From Olsenella uli (GTDB taxonomy: Bacteria > Actinomycetota > Coriobacteriia > Coriobacteriales > Atopobiaceae), in assembly GCF_016900775.1 (NCBI RefSeq), contig NZ_JACJKN010000005.1, positions 62,001-126,000 of the forward strand: DNA of 64,000 nt. The letters run 5' to 3'. The position numbers were made by a program, and so were the translations under genes. The notes below the pieces were generated by a model that saw nothing but the letters and a program-made list of their open reading frames with translations, did not search any database and had not been told where the DNA came from. This document shows positions 45,305 through 55,490 of this stretch, piece after piece (position 1 is the first letter of the stretch; each line of letters opens with the position of its first letter).

Positions 45305-46786
45305 ATGCCCGGACCAGAGATCCCGGCGCCCGTCGGGCGACCCAACGTCCTTCTCATCATGTGCGACCAGCTCAGGGGCGACTGCCTCGGCTTTGCCGGG
45401 CACCCCGACGTCAAGACGCCCTACCTCGACTCTCTCGCGGCGCAGTCGACATTCTTCGAGCGGGCCTACTCGGCGTGTCCCACGTGCCTCCCGGCGCGCG
45501 TCTCCCTCTTCACGGGCCAGACGCCCGCGCATCACGGCCGCGTTGGCTACGAGGACGGCGTGAGCTGGGACTTCCCCCACATGCTCCCCCAGGTCTTCTC
45601 CGACGCCGGCTACCAGACCGCCTGCGCCGGCAAGCTCCACGTGCACCCGCCGCGCCTGGCATGCGGGTTCCAGACGCTGCGCCTGCACGACGGCTATCTG
45701 GGGTGCTACCAGGGCGTCGACATCCCCTACTGGATGCACCAGGACGTCCATGACGACTACCTGCGCTTCCTTCGGCGCGAGCTCGGTCCCGACGCCGACG
45801 TGGACAGCACGGGGCCCGAGTGCAACTCCTGGGTCTACCACCCCTGGGTCTACGAGGAGCGCCTGCACCCCACCAACTGGGTTGCGGACGAGACGATCCG
45901 CCTGCTTGAGACACGCGACCGGACGCGCCCGTTCTTCCTCATGGCGAGCTTCGTGCGCCCGCACCCGCCGCTCGACGCCCCGGCCTCCTACTACGAGCGC
46001 TACGAGCGGCGCGAGCTGCGCGAGCCCGCCCGCGGGGACTGGGACGACCTCGCCGCCACCGAGCGCGACGGCATGGTGCCCAACAGTGTGCACGGCTGCC
46101 GCGACGCCACGCTGCGCCACGAGGCCATGGCCGGCTACTACGCCGCGGTCACCCACGTGGACCACCAGGTGGGCAGGCTCATCTCCGCCCTCAAGCGCGA
46201 CGGATCCTTTAACGACACGATTATCGTGTTTCTCGCCGACCACGGCGAGATGCTCTTCGACCACTCGCTCTGGCGCAAGCTCCTCCCCTACGAGGGCAGC
46301 GCGCGCATCCCGCTGTTCTTCCGCGTGGGCACCCACCTCGCCAAGGCGCCGGCACACCGCTCCCAGAGCGTTGTCGAGCTCATGGACGTCATGCCCACGC
46401 TGCTCGACCTCTGCGGCATCGAGGCCCCCGAGGGCGTGGACGGCTCCTCGCTCGCCGGCGACATCCTGCGCGCGGAGGAGCTCGAGCGGCCCTACGTCCA
46501 CGGCGAGCACGCCTTCACGCCGGAGCAGTCCCACCACTACATCGTGACCCCGCGCGACAAGTACGTCTGGTTCAGCCAGACCGGGCGGGAGCAGTACTTC
46601 GACCTCTCCGAGGACCGCAGCGAGGCGCACGACCTCATCGACGAGCCCGCCTACCGGGAGCGCGTCGCGCAGATGCGCGCCTGGCTCGTGTCCGAGCTCG
46701 AGGGCCGCGAGGAGGGCTTCGTCGAGAGCGGCCACCTCATCGCGGGACGGCCGCTCGTGAACGTGCTCGAGCGCCCGCTGGCATAG
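45305..46786 (+). CDS. Sulfatase (formylglycine-dependent, cytosolic type)
   Basis: A 493-residue alkaline-phosphatase-fold sulfatase. The N-terminal metal ligands are in LLIMCDQLRGDCLG, and the formylglycine motif is CLPARVSLFTGQ (CxPxR), needing a maturation enzyme to convert the Cys. Late ligands are in FLADHGEMLFDHSLWRK. There is no signal peptide, so it is predicted to act in the cytosol, removing sulfate after uptake. ATG 45305 follows AAAGGAG. Lying behind PTS IIC and IID and before a GntR regulator, it suggests import of a sulfated amino sugar or glycosaminoglycan unit; that is inference. No sulfatase-maturing radical SAM gene is in the window. Confidence 0.9.
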   Translation: MPGPEIPAPVGRPNVLLIMCDQLRGDCLGFAGHPDVKTPYLDSLAAQSTFFERAYSACPTCLPARVSLFTGQTPAHHGRVGYEDGVSWDFPHMLPQVFSDAGYQTACAGKLHVHPPRLACGFQTLRLHDGYLGCYQGVDIPYWMHQDVHDDYLRFLRRELGPDADVDSTGPECNSWVYHPWVYEERLHPTNWVADETIRLLETRDRTRPFFLMASFVRPHPPLDAPASYYERYERRELREPARGDWDDLAATERDGMVPNSVHGCRDATLRHEAMAGYYAAVTHVDHQVGRLISALKRDGSFNDTIIVFLADHGEMLFDHSLWRKLLPYEGSARIPLFFRVGTHLAKAPAHRSQSVVELMDVMPTLLDLCGIEAPEGVDGSSLAGDILRAEELERPYVHGEHAFTPEQSHHYIVTPRDKYVWFSQTGREQYFDLSEDRSEAHDLIDEPAYRERVAQMRAWLVSELEGREEGFVESGHLIAGRPLVNVLERPLA

Positions 46787-46832
46787 CGCCGGCGCAGGCG
46801 GGCCCGCCCGCCCAGGACGTCCCTCCTTCTGG

Positions 46833-46868
46833 CGACGGCCCACCCCCTCGGGGGCGGGCCGTCGTTTT
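46833..46868 (+). terminator. Intrinsic terminator after the sulfatase
   Basis: CGACGGCCC (46833-46841) pairs with GGGCCGTCG (46856-46864) around a C/G-rich inner stem, followed by TTTT. It separates the sulfatase from the convergent GntR gene. Confidence 0.85.
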
Positions 46869-46901
46869 GCGACTCGCGGCGCGAGGGCCTTCTCGGCGGC
46901 G

Positions 46902-47630
46902 CTAGCGCGCGACCTCCTCGATCATCATCTCGAAGTAGTCCCAGCGCTTGTACATCTCTATGTACTCGGCCACCTCGCCGCTGGGAAGCGTGGTGGTGTG
47001 GTTCTTGTGCACGCAGGGCGTCCCCGGCTCGATCCCGAGGCACGAGCGGACGCGCTCGGGCACGTCCAGGCACACCCGCACGAACTCCTGCGAGGCCTCC
47101 CGCGAGAGGCGGATGCCAAAGTCCTCGCGGAAGCGCCGGTAGATTGAGGCATAGTAGGAGGGCTCGACGTCCTGCCGGATGAAGCGCGCCGGGATGTATG
47201 ACGTCTGGAACTGGAAGGGCACGCCGCGGAAGCTGCGCACGCGCTCGATCACACAGTAGCCTCCCCCCTCGTCGAGGCCGAGCGTGGAGACCACGCCCTC
47301 GTCTCGCGCGGGGCCCGAGACGCGCTCGAGGGACAGGACCGTGGTGCGCTCCCCCTCGTCCTGACCGCTGTAGACCTCTATCTCGCTCATAAGCACGGGA
47401 CGGCGGCGGCGCGAGCGGGAGTGCGACACGAAGGTCCCCTTGCCCTGCTGGCGCACGAGCAGCCCCTCGGAAACGAGGTCGCCAACCGCGCGGATCACGG
47501 TGATCGAGCTCACGCCAAAGCGCTCGATCAGCTCGGCGTTGCTGTAGAAGCGGTCTCCCGGCTCGAAGGATCCCCCCTCGATCTCGTCTCTCAGGAGGTT
47601 CTCGATCTGATAGTACTTGGGGGTCCCCAC
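46902..47630 (-). CDS. GntR family regulator with UTRA domain (HutC/NagR type)
   Basis: A 242-residue regulator: an N-terminal winged helix (YYQIENLLRDEIEGGSFEPG, then NAELIERFGVSSITVIRAV recognition helix and GLLVRQQGKGTFV wing) and a C-terminal UTRA effector domain (VIERVRSFRGVPFQFQTSYI, later GTPCVHKNHTTT). Members sense phosphorylated sugars such as GlcNAc-6-P. GTG 47630 follows AAGGAGG; the frame from 47666 would add 12 residues. Convergent with the PTS-sulfatase unit, it is the likely controller, acting at the AT-rich dyad at 43454. Confidence 0.92.
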   Translation of the reverse strand: MGTPKYYQIENLLRDEIEGGSFEPGDRFYSNAELIERFGVSSITVIRAVGDLVSEGLLVRQQGKGTFVSHSRSRRRRPVLMSEIEVYSGQDEGERTTVLSLERVSGPARDEGVVSTLGLDEGGGYCVIERVRSFRGVPFQFQTSYIPARFIRQDVEPSYYASIYRRFREDFGIRLSREASQEFVRVCLDVPERVRSCLGIEPGTPCVHKNHTTTLPSGEVAEYIEMYKRWDYFEMMIEEVAR

Positions 47631-47682
47631 CAAGCCTCCTTCCTCATAGCTGGACCGTCTCATCATAGCAAGGTGGTGGTCT

Positions 47683-47774
47683 GCGGTTTGGGGACGGGTT
47701 ATTCACCGCAGCCCCTTTGGGGCAGGCCGGCCTGCCCCAAAGCCTCTGAGAGAAATAACCCGTCCCCAAACCGC
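47683..47774. repeat. Family-C long hairpin, copy 2, at the hydF stop codon
   Basis: Outer arms 47683-47703 and 47754-47774 are perfect 21-bp reverse complements (core TTTGGGGACGGGTTATT). The inner palindrome reads CTTTGGGGCAGGCC facing GGCCTGCCCCAAAG. The right arm touches the last base of the hydF stop codon. Confidence 0.9.
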
Positions 47775-49000
47775 TACAGCGCGGCGAGCGCCTCCGGGAA
47801 GGGGGAGAGGCTGCGGCGCAAGATCCCGTGCATGTGGGCGATCGCGACACCGTAGTTGGTCATCGGGACCCCCTGCGCCTCGGCGCGCGCCTGACGGGCG
47901 CGCATCTCGCGCGCGGTGAGCGTGCAGCCGCCACAGTGGACGACGGCCGAGAAGGGTGTGAGGTCCTCGGGAAAGTCCGCGCCGCTCGTGAAGGCAAGCT
48001 CGAGCTTCGCCTTCGTGTGCGCGGAGAGCCAGGCGGGCAGCTTGACGGTGCCGATGTCCTCGCACTGCCGGTGGTGCGTGCACCCCTCGCTCACGAGCAC
48101 GCGGTCACCGTCGCGCAGGCGGTCGAGCGCAGCGGCGCCGGCGACGGCGGACACGAGGTCCCCCTTGTAGCGCAGCATGAGGATCGAGAAGGACGTCAGC
48201 GGTACGTCGGCGGGCACGACGCGCGAGACGGGGCCAAACACCTGCGAGTCCGTCACCACGAGCGCGGGAGGCCCGACAAGCGCGTCGAGCGCGCGGGAGA
48301 GCTCGGTCTCTCGGCAGGTCACGGGCACGCATCCGGCGTCGAGGAGGTCGCGGATCACAAGCTGCTGCGGGAGGATGAGGCGGCCCCGGGGCGCGGAGGC
48401 GTCGATCGGGCAGACAAGCACCACGGCGCTTCCGGCGGGCACGAGGTCGGCGACAACGCGCCGCGGCGTCCCGACCGGCACGACCCGGGCGAGGCGCTCC
48501 TTGAGCTCGCGCACGCCCTCCCCCGTCCGCGCGCTCACCGCGACCGTACGCGCGGCAAGCGCGGGACCCTTCTCGGCAAGCGCCGCGAGAGCCGCGCGGG
48601 CGGCCGGCAGGTCGCACTTGTTCCAGGCCACGACATACGGGACGCCGCGACCCTCGATGACGGAGAGCAGCGCGCGGTCAGCCTCCGAGAGGCCACGCGC
48701 GCCGTCCACGACGAGCACCGCGACGTCACAGGTCGCGAGCGCCCGCCGCGCTCGCTCCACGCGCCGGGCGCCGAGCGCGCCCTCGTCGTCCACCCCGGGC
48801 GTGTCGACGATGACGACCGGGCCCAGCGGCAGGAGCTCCATCGCCTTGCGCACCGGGTCCGTCGTGGTGCCGCGTACCTCGGAGACCACGGACAGCTCCT
48901 GGCCGGTCACCGCGTTCACCACGCTTGACTTGCCGGCGTTGCGCACGCCAAAGAACCCGATGTGCGTGCGCTCGCCCGACGGCGTCTCGTTAAGTCCCAT
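47774..49000 (-). CDS. hydF: [FeFe]-hydrogenase maturation GTPase HydF
   Basis: HydF is the scaffold and carrier GTPase that assembles the 2Fe subcluster of [FeFe]-hydrogenase with HydE and HydG. The 408-residue protein has a G domain (Walker A GVRNAGKSSVVNA, switch GTTTDPV, DTPGVDDEG, and NKCD), a dimerisation domain, and C-terminal cluster ligands in EGCTHHRQCEDIG and HCGGCTL, matching CxHx(n)HCxxC. ATG 49000 follows GGAGG. No hydE, hydG or hydrogenase genes are in the window. Presence implies a hydrogen-metabolising anaerobe. Confidence 0.96.
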   Translation of the reverse strand: MGLNETPSGERTHIGFFGVRNAGKSSVVNAVTGQELSVVSEVRGTTTDPVRKAMELLPLGPVVIVDTPGVDDEGALGARRVERARRALATCDVAVLVVDGARGLSEADRALLSVIEGRGVPYVVAWNKCDLPAARAALAALAEKGPALAARTVAVSARTGEGVRELKERLARVVPVGTPRRVVADLVPAGSAVVLVCPIDASAPRGRLILPQQLVIRDLLDAGCVPVTCRETELSRALDALVGPPALVVTDSQVFGPVSRVVPADVPLTSFSILMLRYKGDLVSAVAGAAALDRLRDGDRVLVSEGCTHHRQCEDIGTVKLPAWLSAHTKAKLELAFTSGADFPEDLTPFSAVVHCGGCTLTAREMRARQARAEAQGVPMTNYGVAIAHMHGILRRSLSPFPEALAAL

Positions 49001-49013
49001 CTCTCCTCCATTT

Positions 49014-49109
49014 GGGGACGGGTCATTTCTCTCAGAGTTTTTGGGACAGGTTCGGACGGGCCGCCCGCGGGACCTGTCCCAAATTCTCTGAGAGAAATGA
49101 CCCGTCCCC
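49014..49109. repeat. Family-C long hairpin, copy 3
   Basis: Perfect 24-bp arms at 49014-49037 and 49086-49109 (core GGGGACGGGTCATTTCTCTC) with an inner TTTGGGACAGGT/ACCTGTCCCAAA stem. It lies between the hydF start and the end of the transglutaminase-like gene; hydF ribosome-binding bases are only a few bp away. Confidence 0.9.
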
Positions 49110-49126
49110 CTTTGCTACTACCTGTC

Positions 49127-51883
49127 TTATGCCGAGAGCAGGCTCGGGTCGATGTAGTCGGAGATGAGCGTGTCGGCCATCCACGACGAGTTGTACGAGC
49201 GGCCTTGGAGCGCCGGATCGTCCTGGGCGAGCATCATGTACTCGTCGGTCGAGGCGGTGTTGGACTGGTCGCCCGGGTCGTTCCAGGTCGGGTCGACCAC
49301 GACCCAGCTGCCGTCGATGTTCACGAGGTTCCAGGCATGGTCGGTCGCGTAGACGCCGGGCTGGGGCGGCACGTTGCCGGTGGCGTACACCGACTCGAGG
49401 CCTGCGCGGTCGGCGAGGAGCTTGAAGGACTGCGCGTAGCCGGAGCAGATCGAGCCGCCGTCGAGAATGAGCGTGCGCACGGTGGACGGGTCCTGCGTCG
49501 CCGCGTCCATCGAGAAGCTCCCGGAGCTGATGGCGTCGTAGTTGTACCACAGGTTCTCAGCGATGTAGCCGTTGATGGCGCGCACCTTGTCGGCGTCGGA
49601 CATGCCGTCGGTGATGATCTCGCCGATGATCTCGTCGGCCTTGTCGCTCACCTGCTGGCGCTGCTCGTTCAGGACGTCCTGGTCGTTGACCTGCTTCCAC
49701 GGGGTCAGGCTGGTGACGGTGAGGAGCATCCTGCCGTCGCGGCGCGTCACCTGGTAGGTGGGGTTCCCGTTGAAGATGAGCGGGTTCTGGGCGCACGCCT
49801 CGAAGAGCGCGTCCGCGACGTTCGCGGTGTTCGCGGTGCCCGCGGCGTTCGCGTAGTCGGTGACGTCGAGGTAGGTGTTGCCCGCGAGCAGGTTGGCCGC
49901 GATGAAGCGCACGAGGTCGGACGAGGCGTTGATCTCATAGGGCACGTCGGGCATCGCGGTCGAGGGCTGCTGGCTCGCCTGGACGGCGTCCCAGTCGATG
50001 CCGTCCTCGGCGTCGATGCGCGTGGGCATGCCTGACGGCGGGTTCTCGCGCTGGAGCTCGTCGAGTGCCTGCGTGGCCGCCTGCTTGACCGACTCGATAC
50101 CGCCCGGCCAGTACGGCGCGAGCACGCCCAGCTCGCCGGAGAGCGCGGTGCCCGGCACCGTGTAGGGGATCACGTACATGTCGACGTTGCCCGTGGTGAG
50201 ATGCTGCTCGTCCGGACCGTACGTGAGGTACTCGTTGTCGGTCCGCGCGTTGTCGTAGTCGAGCTGGAGACGCTGGATGCCCACCGTGCCGTCTGCCATG
50301 GAGACGTACTCGAACAGGCGCCACTTCATGTAACCGACCGGATCGGTGGCCTGATCGGGCTCGGTGTCCGATCCCTGGTAGATGAGCGCGCTGTAGGTCG
50401 CAGATTCGAGCGGCATCTTGCCCAGGAGGTCGTTGATGTTCTGGAAGTCGAAGGGCGACTGGGTGTCCCCGTCCGCCCCGACCGCGATCACCGAGATGGA
50501 CGCGTCCTTGACATGGTCGGTATTGGGAACGTAGTCGGCAACCTCGAGGCCCTGCTGTCCGGAGGCGGCGTCCTGGCGATTCTCAAGAATCTCGTCCTCG
50601 GACTCCCCGACGAGAAGCTCGTCGAAGCGGCCGTTCTGCTGGAAGGTTCCGGCCACCCCGTCATCCTGCATCATCTGGTTGAACTCAGCGGCATCGGTGT
50701 CGTAGTCGGCGGTGTCGATCGAGGTATCCTGCGTCGAGGCGAGCAGGTCATAGGTATAGCGGTCTAAGACAGCAGCTGCCGTCTCATTGACGGCGGAAAG
50801 GTATACCTCGTAGTGGTCTGCACCCTCAACCGGATCCCATGAGATTGAAAGCGTGCCGGTGTCGGTAACGTTGACCTGGACGTTGTCTGGCTCGGCGAGC
50901 GCGTTCTCGTCCTTGTCGATATCGTTGGCAACCGTGAAATAGGTGACCTCGGGCTTGTCGAGCTTCTTTCCGTCCGAGCCGATGTAGCGCACCAGGTAGT
51001 AGCCGCCAGAGCCGTACCAACGCCCTAACGGAACAAACTCGTCTGACTCGGCGTCATCAAGATGGAAGAGATCGATCTCGTCGGTGTCGTTACCGTTCTC
51101 GTCACGCACCCGGGGGTCGGCGGGCGCCACATAGAGGGCGTTCGAGCCGTCATCGCTTTCGAACATCGTGACCGAGGTCGGGAACTCGTGCGAGAACGAG
51201 CTGTCGGTGTAGACTCGCGCGACGTCGTAGGGATTCGTGTTGCCGATCTGATCGAAGCTATCGAAGGTCATCTCGATGCCCTCGTCGAGCGGAAACTCGA
51301 ACTCGTAGCAGTCATCGAGATCGAGCTGGGCCTCCTGCAGGCTGTACTTGTCGGGATCCAGGGTGCCGTAGTACGAGGCGTCGCCGCCCGCGGGCGCGCC
51401 GCTGCCGCCGCCCAGCAACCGGGAGACCCCGAAGAAGCCGAGCACGGCAACCAGCACCACGACGACGGCCACCGCCACGGGGACCACCGGCACGCGCCTC
51501 TTGGCCTTGGGGGCGCCGGCAGACCACGGATCCCGGGGCTGGTCGAACGGGGGCTCGGGTGCGGCGTCCTGACCGGGACGCCCCTCGCCGGCGGCGCCGG
51601 AGGGCGCCTTCCCGCCGGACGCCGGTCCATCCCACCAGTTTCCGGACGACGCCTTCTCGGCGGGCGCCGGATCTTCAGCGGGCACATGGTCGCCGGCGGA
51701 CGCCTGCGACGAAGCGAAGGGAGACGCAGGACGGGAGCCCCGACCGCTCCCGTCCTCGTACCCGAACGCGAAATCGGACTGCGCGGCGGACAAGGGAGAA
51801 GGCGGCCCGCCAAGTTCCGCACCGCACGCGGGGCACCTCCTCGCATCGTCAGGAACGGATTGCTTGCAATGCGGACACAGCAT
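49127..51883 (-). CDS. Membrane-anchored transglutaminase-like protein with N-terminal zinc ribbon
   Basis: A 918-residue protein with an unusual order. Residues 1-24 form a zinc ribbon (MLCPHCKQSV, then RRCPACGAEL). A Pro/Ala/Gly-rich linker leads to one membrane helix at about 130-155 (VPVAVAVVVVLVAVLGFFG). The rest should lie outside: acidic beta-rich regions including a fibronectin-III-like stretch (SISWDPVEGADHYEVYLSAV), then a C-terminal transglutaminase/protease-like domain with Cys in GGSICSGYAQSF, His in TDHAWNLVNI and Asp in VVDPTWND. ATG 51883 follows GAGGAGG. Cysteine-triad domains of this kind crosslink or cut peptides at the cell surface; the substrate is unknown. A bacterial zinc ribbon in the cytosol may sense or dock. 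Confidence 0.8.
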   Translation of the reverse strand: MLCPHCKQSVPDDARRCPACGAELGGPPSPLSAAQSDFAFGYEDGSGRGSRPASPFASSQASAGDHVPAEDPAPAEKASSGNWWDGPASGGKAPSGAAGEGRPGQDAAPEPPFDQPRDPWSAGAPKAKRRVPVVPVAVAVVVVLVAVLGFFGVSRLLGGGSGAPAGGDASYYGTLDPDKYSLQEAQLDLDDCYEFEFPLDEGIEMTFDSFDQIGNTNPYDVARVYTDSSFSHEFPTSVTMFESDDGSNALYVAPADPRVRDENGNDTDEIDLFHLDDAESDEFVPLGRWYGSGGYYLVRYIGSDGKKLDKPEVTYFTVANDIDKDENALAEPDNVQVNVTDTGTLSISWDPVEGADHYEVYLSAVNETAAAVLDRYTYDLLASTQDTSIDTADYDTDAAEFNQMMQDDGVAGTFQQNGRFDELLVGESEDEILENRQDAASGQQGLEVADYVPNTDHVKDASISVIAVGADGDTQSPFDFQNINDLLGKMPLESATYSALIYQGSDTEPDQATDPVGYMKWRLFEYVSMADGTVGIQRLQLDYDNARTDNEYLTYGPDEQHLTTGNVDMYVIPYTVPGTALSGELGVLAPYWPGGIESVKQAATQALDELQRENPPSGMPTRIDAEDGIDWDAVQASQQPSTAMPDVPYEINASSDLVRFIAANLLAGNTYLDVTDYANAAGTANTANVADALFEACAQNPLIFNGNPTYQVTRRDGRMLLTVTSLTPWKQVNDQDVLNEQRQQVSDKADEIIGEIITDGMSDADKVRAINGYIAENLWYNYDAISSGSFSMDAATQDPSTVRTLILDGGSICSGYAQSFKLLADRAGLESVYATGNVPPQPGVYATDHAWNLVNIDGSWVVVDPTWNDPGDQSNTASTDEYMMLAQDDPALQGRSYNSSWMADTLISDYIDPSLLSA

Positions 51884-52007
51884 GGAGCCTCCTCGGTACT
51901 TGTCGAGCCCCTTTGTTTCCCAAGCGGCTCCCGACCACGTATATACAAGCCCCAGTATAAGGGGAATGCACGGGGGCGCTGGGCACGCCGTTCGGCCCCG
52001 CGCCATG

Positions 52008-52045
52008 AAAAAACAGCGGCGGAGGGACTTGCTCCTCCGCCGCTG
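52008..52045 (-). terminator. Intrinsic terminator after gdhA
   Basis: On the minus strand CAGCGGCGGAGG pairs with CCTCCGCCGCTG and is followed by TTTTTT. Strong, canonical. Confidence 0.92.
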
Positions 52046-52121
52046 CTGCGCGGTTCCCCTTCGGCGCGCCGCTAGCTCAGCAAGCTGCAGGCCGCGCGCC
52101 GTTGAACTCGTCTGCCGTTGG

Positions 52122-53690
<1,569 letters not shown>

Positions 53691-53706
53691 TTAGCACGCC
53701 AATTAG

Positions 53707-53736
53707 CAAAAGAGCCCGGACGCAGGGCCCGGGCTC
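53707..53736 (-). terminator. Terminator after tRNA-Gly
   Basis: On the minus strand GAGCCCGG pairs with CCGGGCTC and is followed by TTTTG, directly after the tRNA-Gly 3' end. Confidence 0.85.
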
Positions 53737-53745
53737 GTCAGATTC

Positions 53746-53819
<74 letters not shown>

Positions 53820-53825
53820 ATGCGG

Positions 53826-53902
53826 TGGTCGGGGCGACTGGATTCGAACCAGCGACCCTCTGCTCCCAAAGCAGATGCGCTACCAAGCTGCGCCACGCCC
53901 CG
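53826..53902 (-). tRNA. tRNA-Pro(UGG)
   Basis: Acceptor CGGGGCG/CGCCCCG, anticodon TGG in loop TTTGGGA flanked by a CTGC/GCAG stem, T-loop GGTTCGAATCC, encoded ACCA. First of a two-tRNA unit with tRNA-Gly. Confidence 0.96.
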
Positions 53903-53945
53903 GTCGCAAGTGGAAAGTATAGGCGAGCGCGCGGCGGCGGGCAAT

Positions 53946-53975
53946 CTGTAAAATGGGGACAGCCCCAATTTACAG
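53946..53975. repeat. Family-A palindrome before the DUF5684-like gene
   Basis: CTGTAAA-TGGGGACAGCCCCA-ATTTACAG; slightly degenerate copy with the same CTGTAA flanks as the copies at 12.45 kb. Confidence 0.8.
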
Positions 53976-54031
53976 AAATCCCGTACGTCGCCCGGGCGGG
54001 AAAACCGCATCCGCCGGAGAGGGAGGCCGCC

Positions 54032-54487
54032 ATGGAGGCCGTCTTTGTCAGCAGCTCGCTCGCGGCGCTCTGGCTTCCCGCGATCGCAATCCTGTCGCTC
54101 GCCACCGTCGCCGGCAGGTGGGTCGCCCTGGAGAAGATGGGCATGAGGCACTGGGCCGCGCTCGTCCCGGTCCTCTCGACCTGGGAGGTCGCGCGCGGCG
54201 CGTCCGGAAGCCGCGCGCTGTGCTCCCTCGCCACCGCCGCGAGCGCCGCGGCCCTCCTCTCGGACCTCCTCGGGCTGGGGCGGCACCTCGAGACGGAGTG
54301 GCTCGCCTCGCTCGTCTCCGTGCTGTGGCTCGTGGCACAGCTCGTGGTGAGCGAGCGGCTCGCGCGGGCGTTCGGGTCGGGGCCGGGCCTTGCGGCGGGG
54401 CTCGTCGTCCTGCCCATCGTCGCGTACCCGCTCCTCGTCTCCGGGGGCAGGGTCTACCTCGGGCCCGTTGACGTCCCAAAGCCATAG
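54032..54487 (+). CDS. Small four-helix membrane protein, DUF5684-like
   Basis: A 151-residue integral membrane protein with about four hydrophobic helices. The segment GRWVALEKMGMRHWAALVPVL followed by TWEVAR resembles the KaGxpGWaaliPiyN hallmark of DUF5684 and related small membrane proteins, some found next to signal peptidases. Function unknown. ATG 54032 follows GAGGGAGG. It is 60 bp upstream of the lipid kinase gene on the same strand and could share its transcript, suggesting an envelope role; this is weak. Confidence 0.65.
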   Translation: MEAVFVSSSLAALWLPAIAILSLATVAGRWVALEKMGMRHWAALVPVLSTWEVARGASGSRALCSLATAASAAALLSDLLGLGRHLETEWLASLVSVLWLVAQLVVSERLARAFGSGPGLAAGLVVLPIVAYPLLVSGGRVYLGPVDVPKP

Positions 54488-54547
54488 GCGGCGGAGAGGG
54501 GCGCCTGTCGTACAATCGAGGCGAGAAGAACCTCGAGAAGGGCACGC

Positions 54548-55471
54548 ATGGCTGACTCCCCGCTCGGACGCACGCTGCTGATAGCAAACCCCGCCGCCCA
54601 CAGCGGGAAGGGCGCCGCCGGGGCGCAGTTCGCCGAACGCTTCCTCGGCAGCTACGCCTCGGTCACGGACGGCTACGAGATTCGCCTCACGGGCGGCCCC
54701 GGCGAGGCCGAGGGCATGGCCGCGGACGCGGACGGCTTTGACACCGTCGTCGCGCTCGGCGGCGACGGCGTCATCCACGAGGTGGTGAACGGCCTCATGC
54801 GCCGGCCGCGCGACGGGCGCCCCCAGCTTGGCGTGATTCCGCTCGGCTCAGGCAACGACTACGCCCGAACGCTCGGCATGGCGAGAAACGACGTCGAGGC
54901 CGCGTTCGCCCAGCTCGTGCGCGGGTCCGCGCGGCCCGTCGAGGTCGGCCGCGTGAACGGCACCCACTTCATGCAGACGCTCTCCTTCGGCCTCGACGCG
55001 GCGATCGCGCTCGACACCACCGACCGGCGCGCCGCCAACACCTCGCAGGAGGGCGAGGCGCTCTTCGTCACCTCGGGGCTCAAGATCCTCTCCCGCGCCG
55101 GGAGGGGCTTCCCCTGTACGGCCCGCCTCGACGACGAGCCGCCGCTCGAGCTCTCCGCGCTCATCTTCGCCGTGCAGGTGGGGCCGAGCTACGGCGGCGG
55201 CTTCAAGATCTGCCCCGACGCCGACCCCTCGGACGGCCTGCTCGACGTCTGCTACAACGTCCGCAGGCCCGCGCTCCCCCACCTGCTCGCGCTCTTCGGC
55301 CTCGCGCGGACGGGGCGTCACGCGCGCTCGCGCGTCGTGCGCCTGCGCCGCATCCGCCACGCCGAGCTGGACTTCGCCGTCGAGCCGCCCTGCCAGGTCG
55401 ACGGCGAGCGCCTCACCGGCACCCGCTACCAGATCGACGTCATCCCCGACGCCCTCCGCGTCATCTGCTAA
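54548..55471 (+). CDS. Diacylglycerol/lipid kinase (DagK/YegS family)
   Basis: A 307-residue lipid kinase of the DAGK catalytic family, which phosphorylates diacylglycerol or related lipids with ATP. It starts LLIANPAAHSGKGAAG, has the nucleotide loop VVALGGDGVIHEVVNGL (GGDG, about residue 70) and PLGSGNDYARTLG, and ends with the QVDGERL segment of the family. ATG 54548 follows AAGG. Soluble, probably membrane-peripheral. It recycles diacylglycerol to phosphatidic acid in relatives. Its TAA lies inside a family-A palindrome. Confidence 0.93.
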   Translation: MADSPLGRTLLIANPAAHSGKGAAGAQFAERFLGSYASVTDGYEIRLTGGPGEAEGMAADADGFDTVVALGGDGVIHEVVNGLMRRPRDGRPQLGVIPLGSGNDYARTLGMARNDVEAAFAQLVRGSARPVEVGRVNGTHFMQTLSFGLDAAIALDTTDRRAANTSQEGEALFVTSGLKILSRAGRGFPCTARLDDEPPLELSALIFAVQVGPSYGGGFKICPDADPSDGLLDVCYNVRRPALPHLLALFGLARTGRHARSRVVRLRRIRHAELDFAVEPPCQVDGERLTGTRYQIDVIPDALRVIC

Positions 55472-55490
55472 TTGGGGACAGTCCCCAATT
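55470..55490. repeat. Family-A palindrome flanking the RAYT gene (left)
   Basis: Perfect 21-bp palindrome with core TTGGGGACAGTCCCCAA. It overlaps the lipid kinase stop codon and touches the last base of the RAYT gene. Confidence 0.92.
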
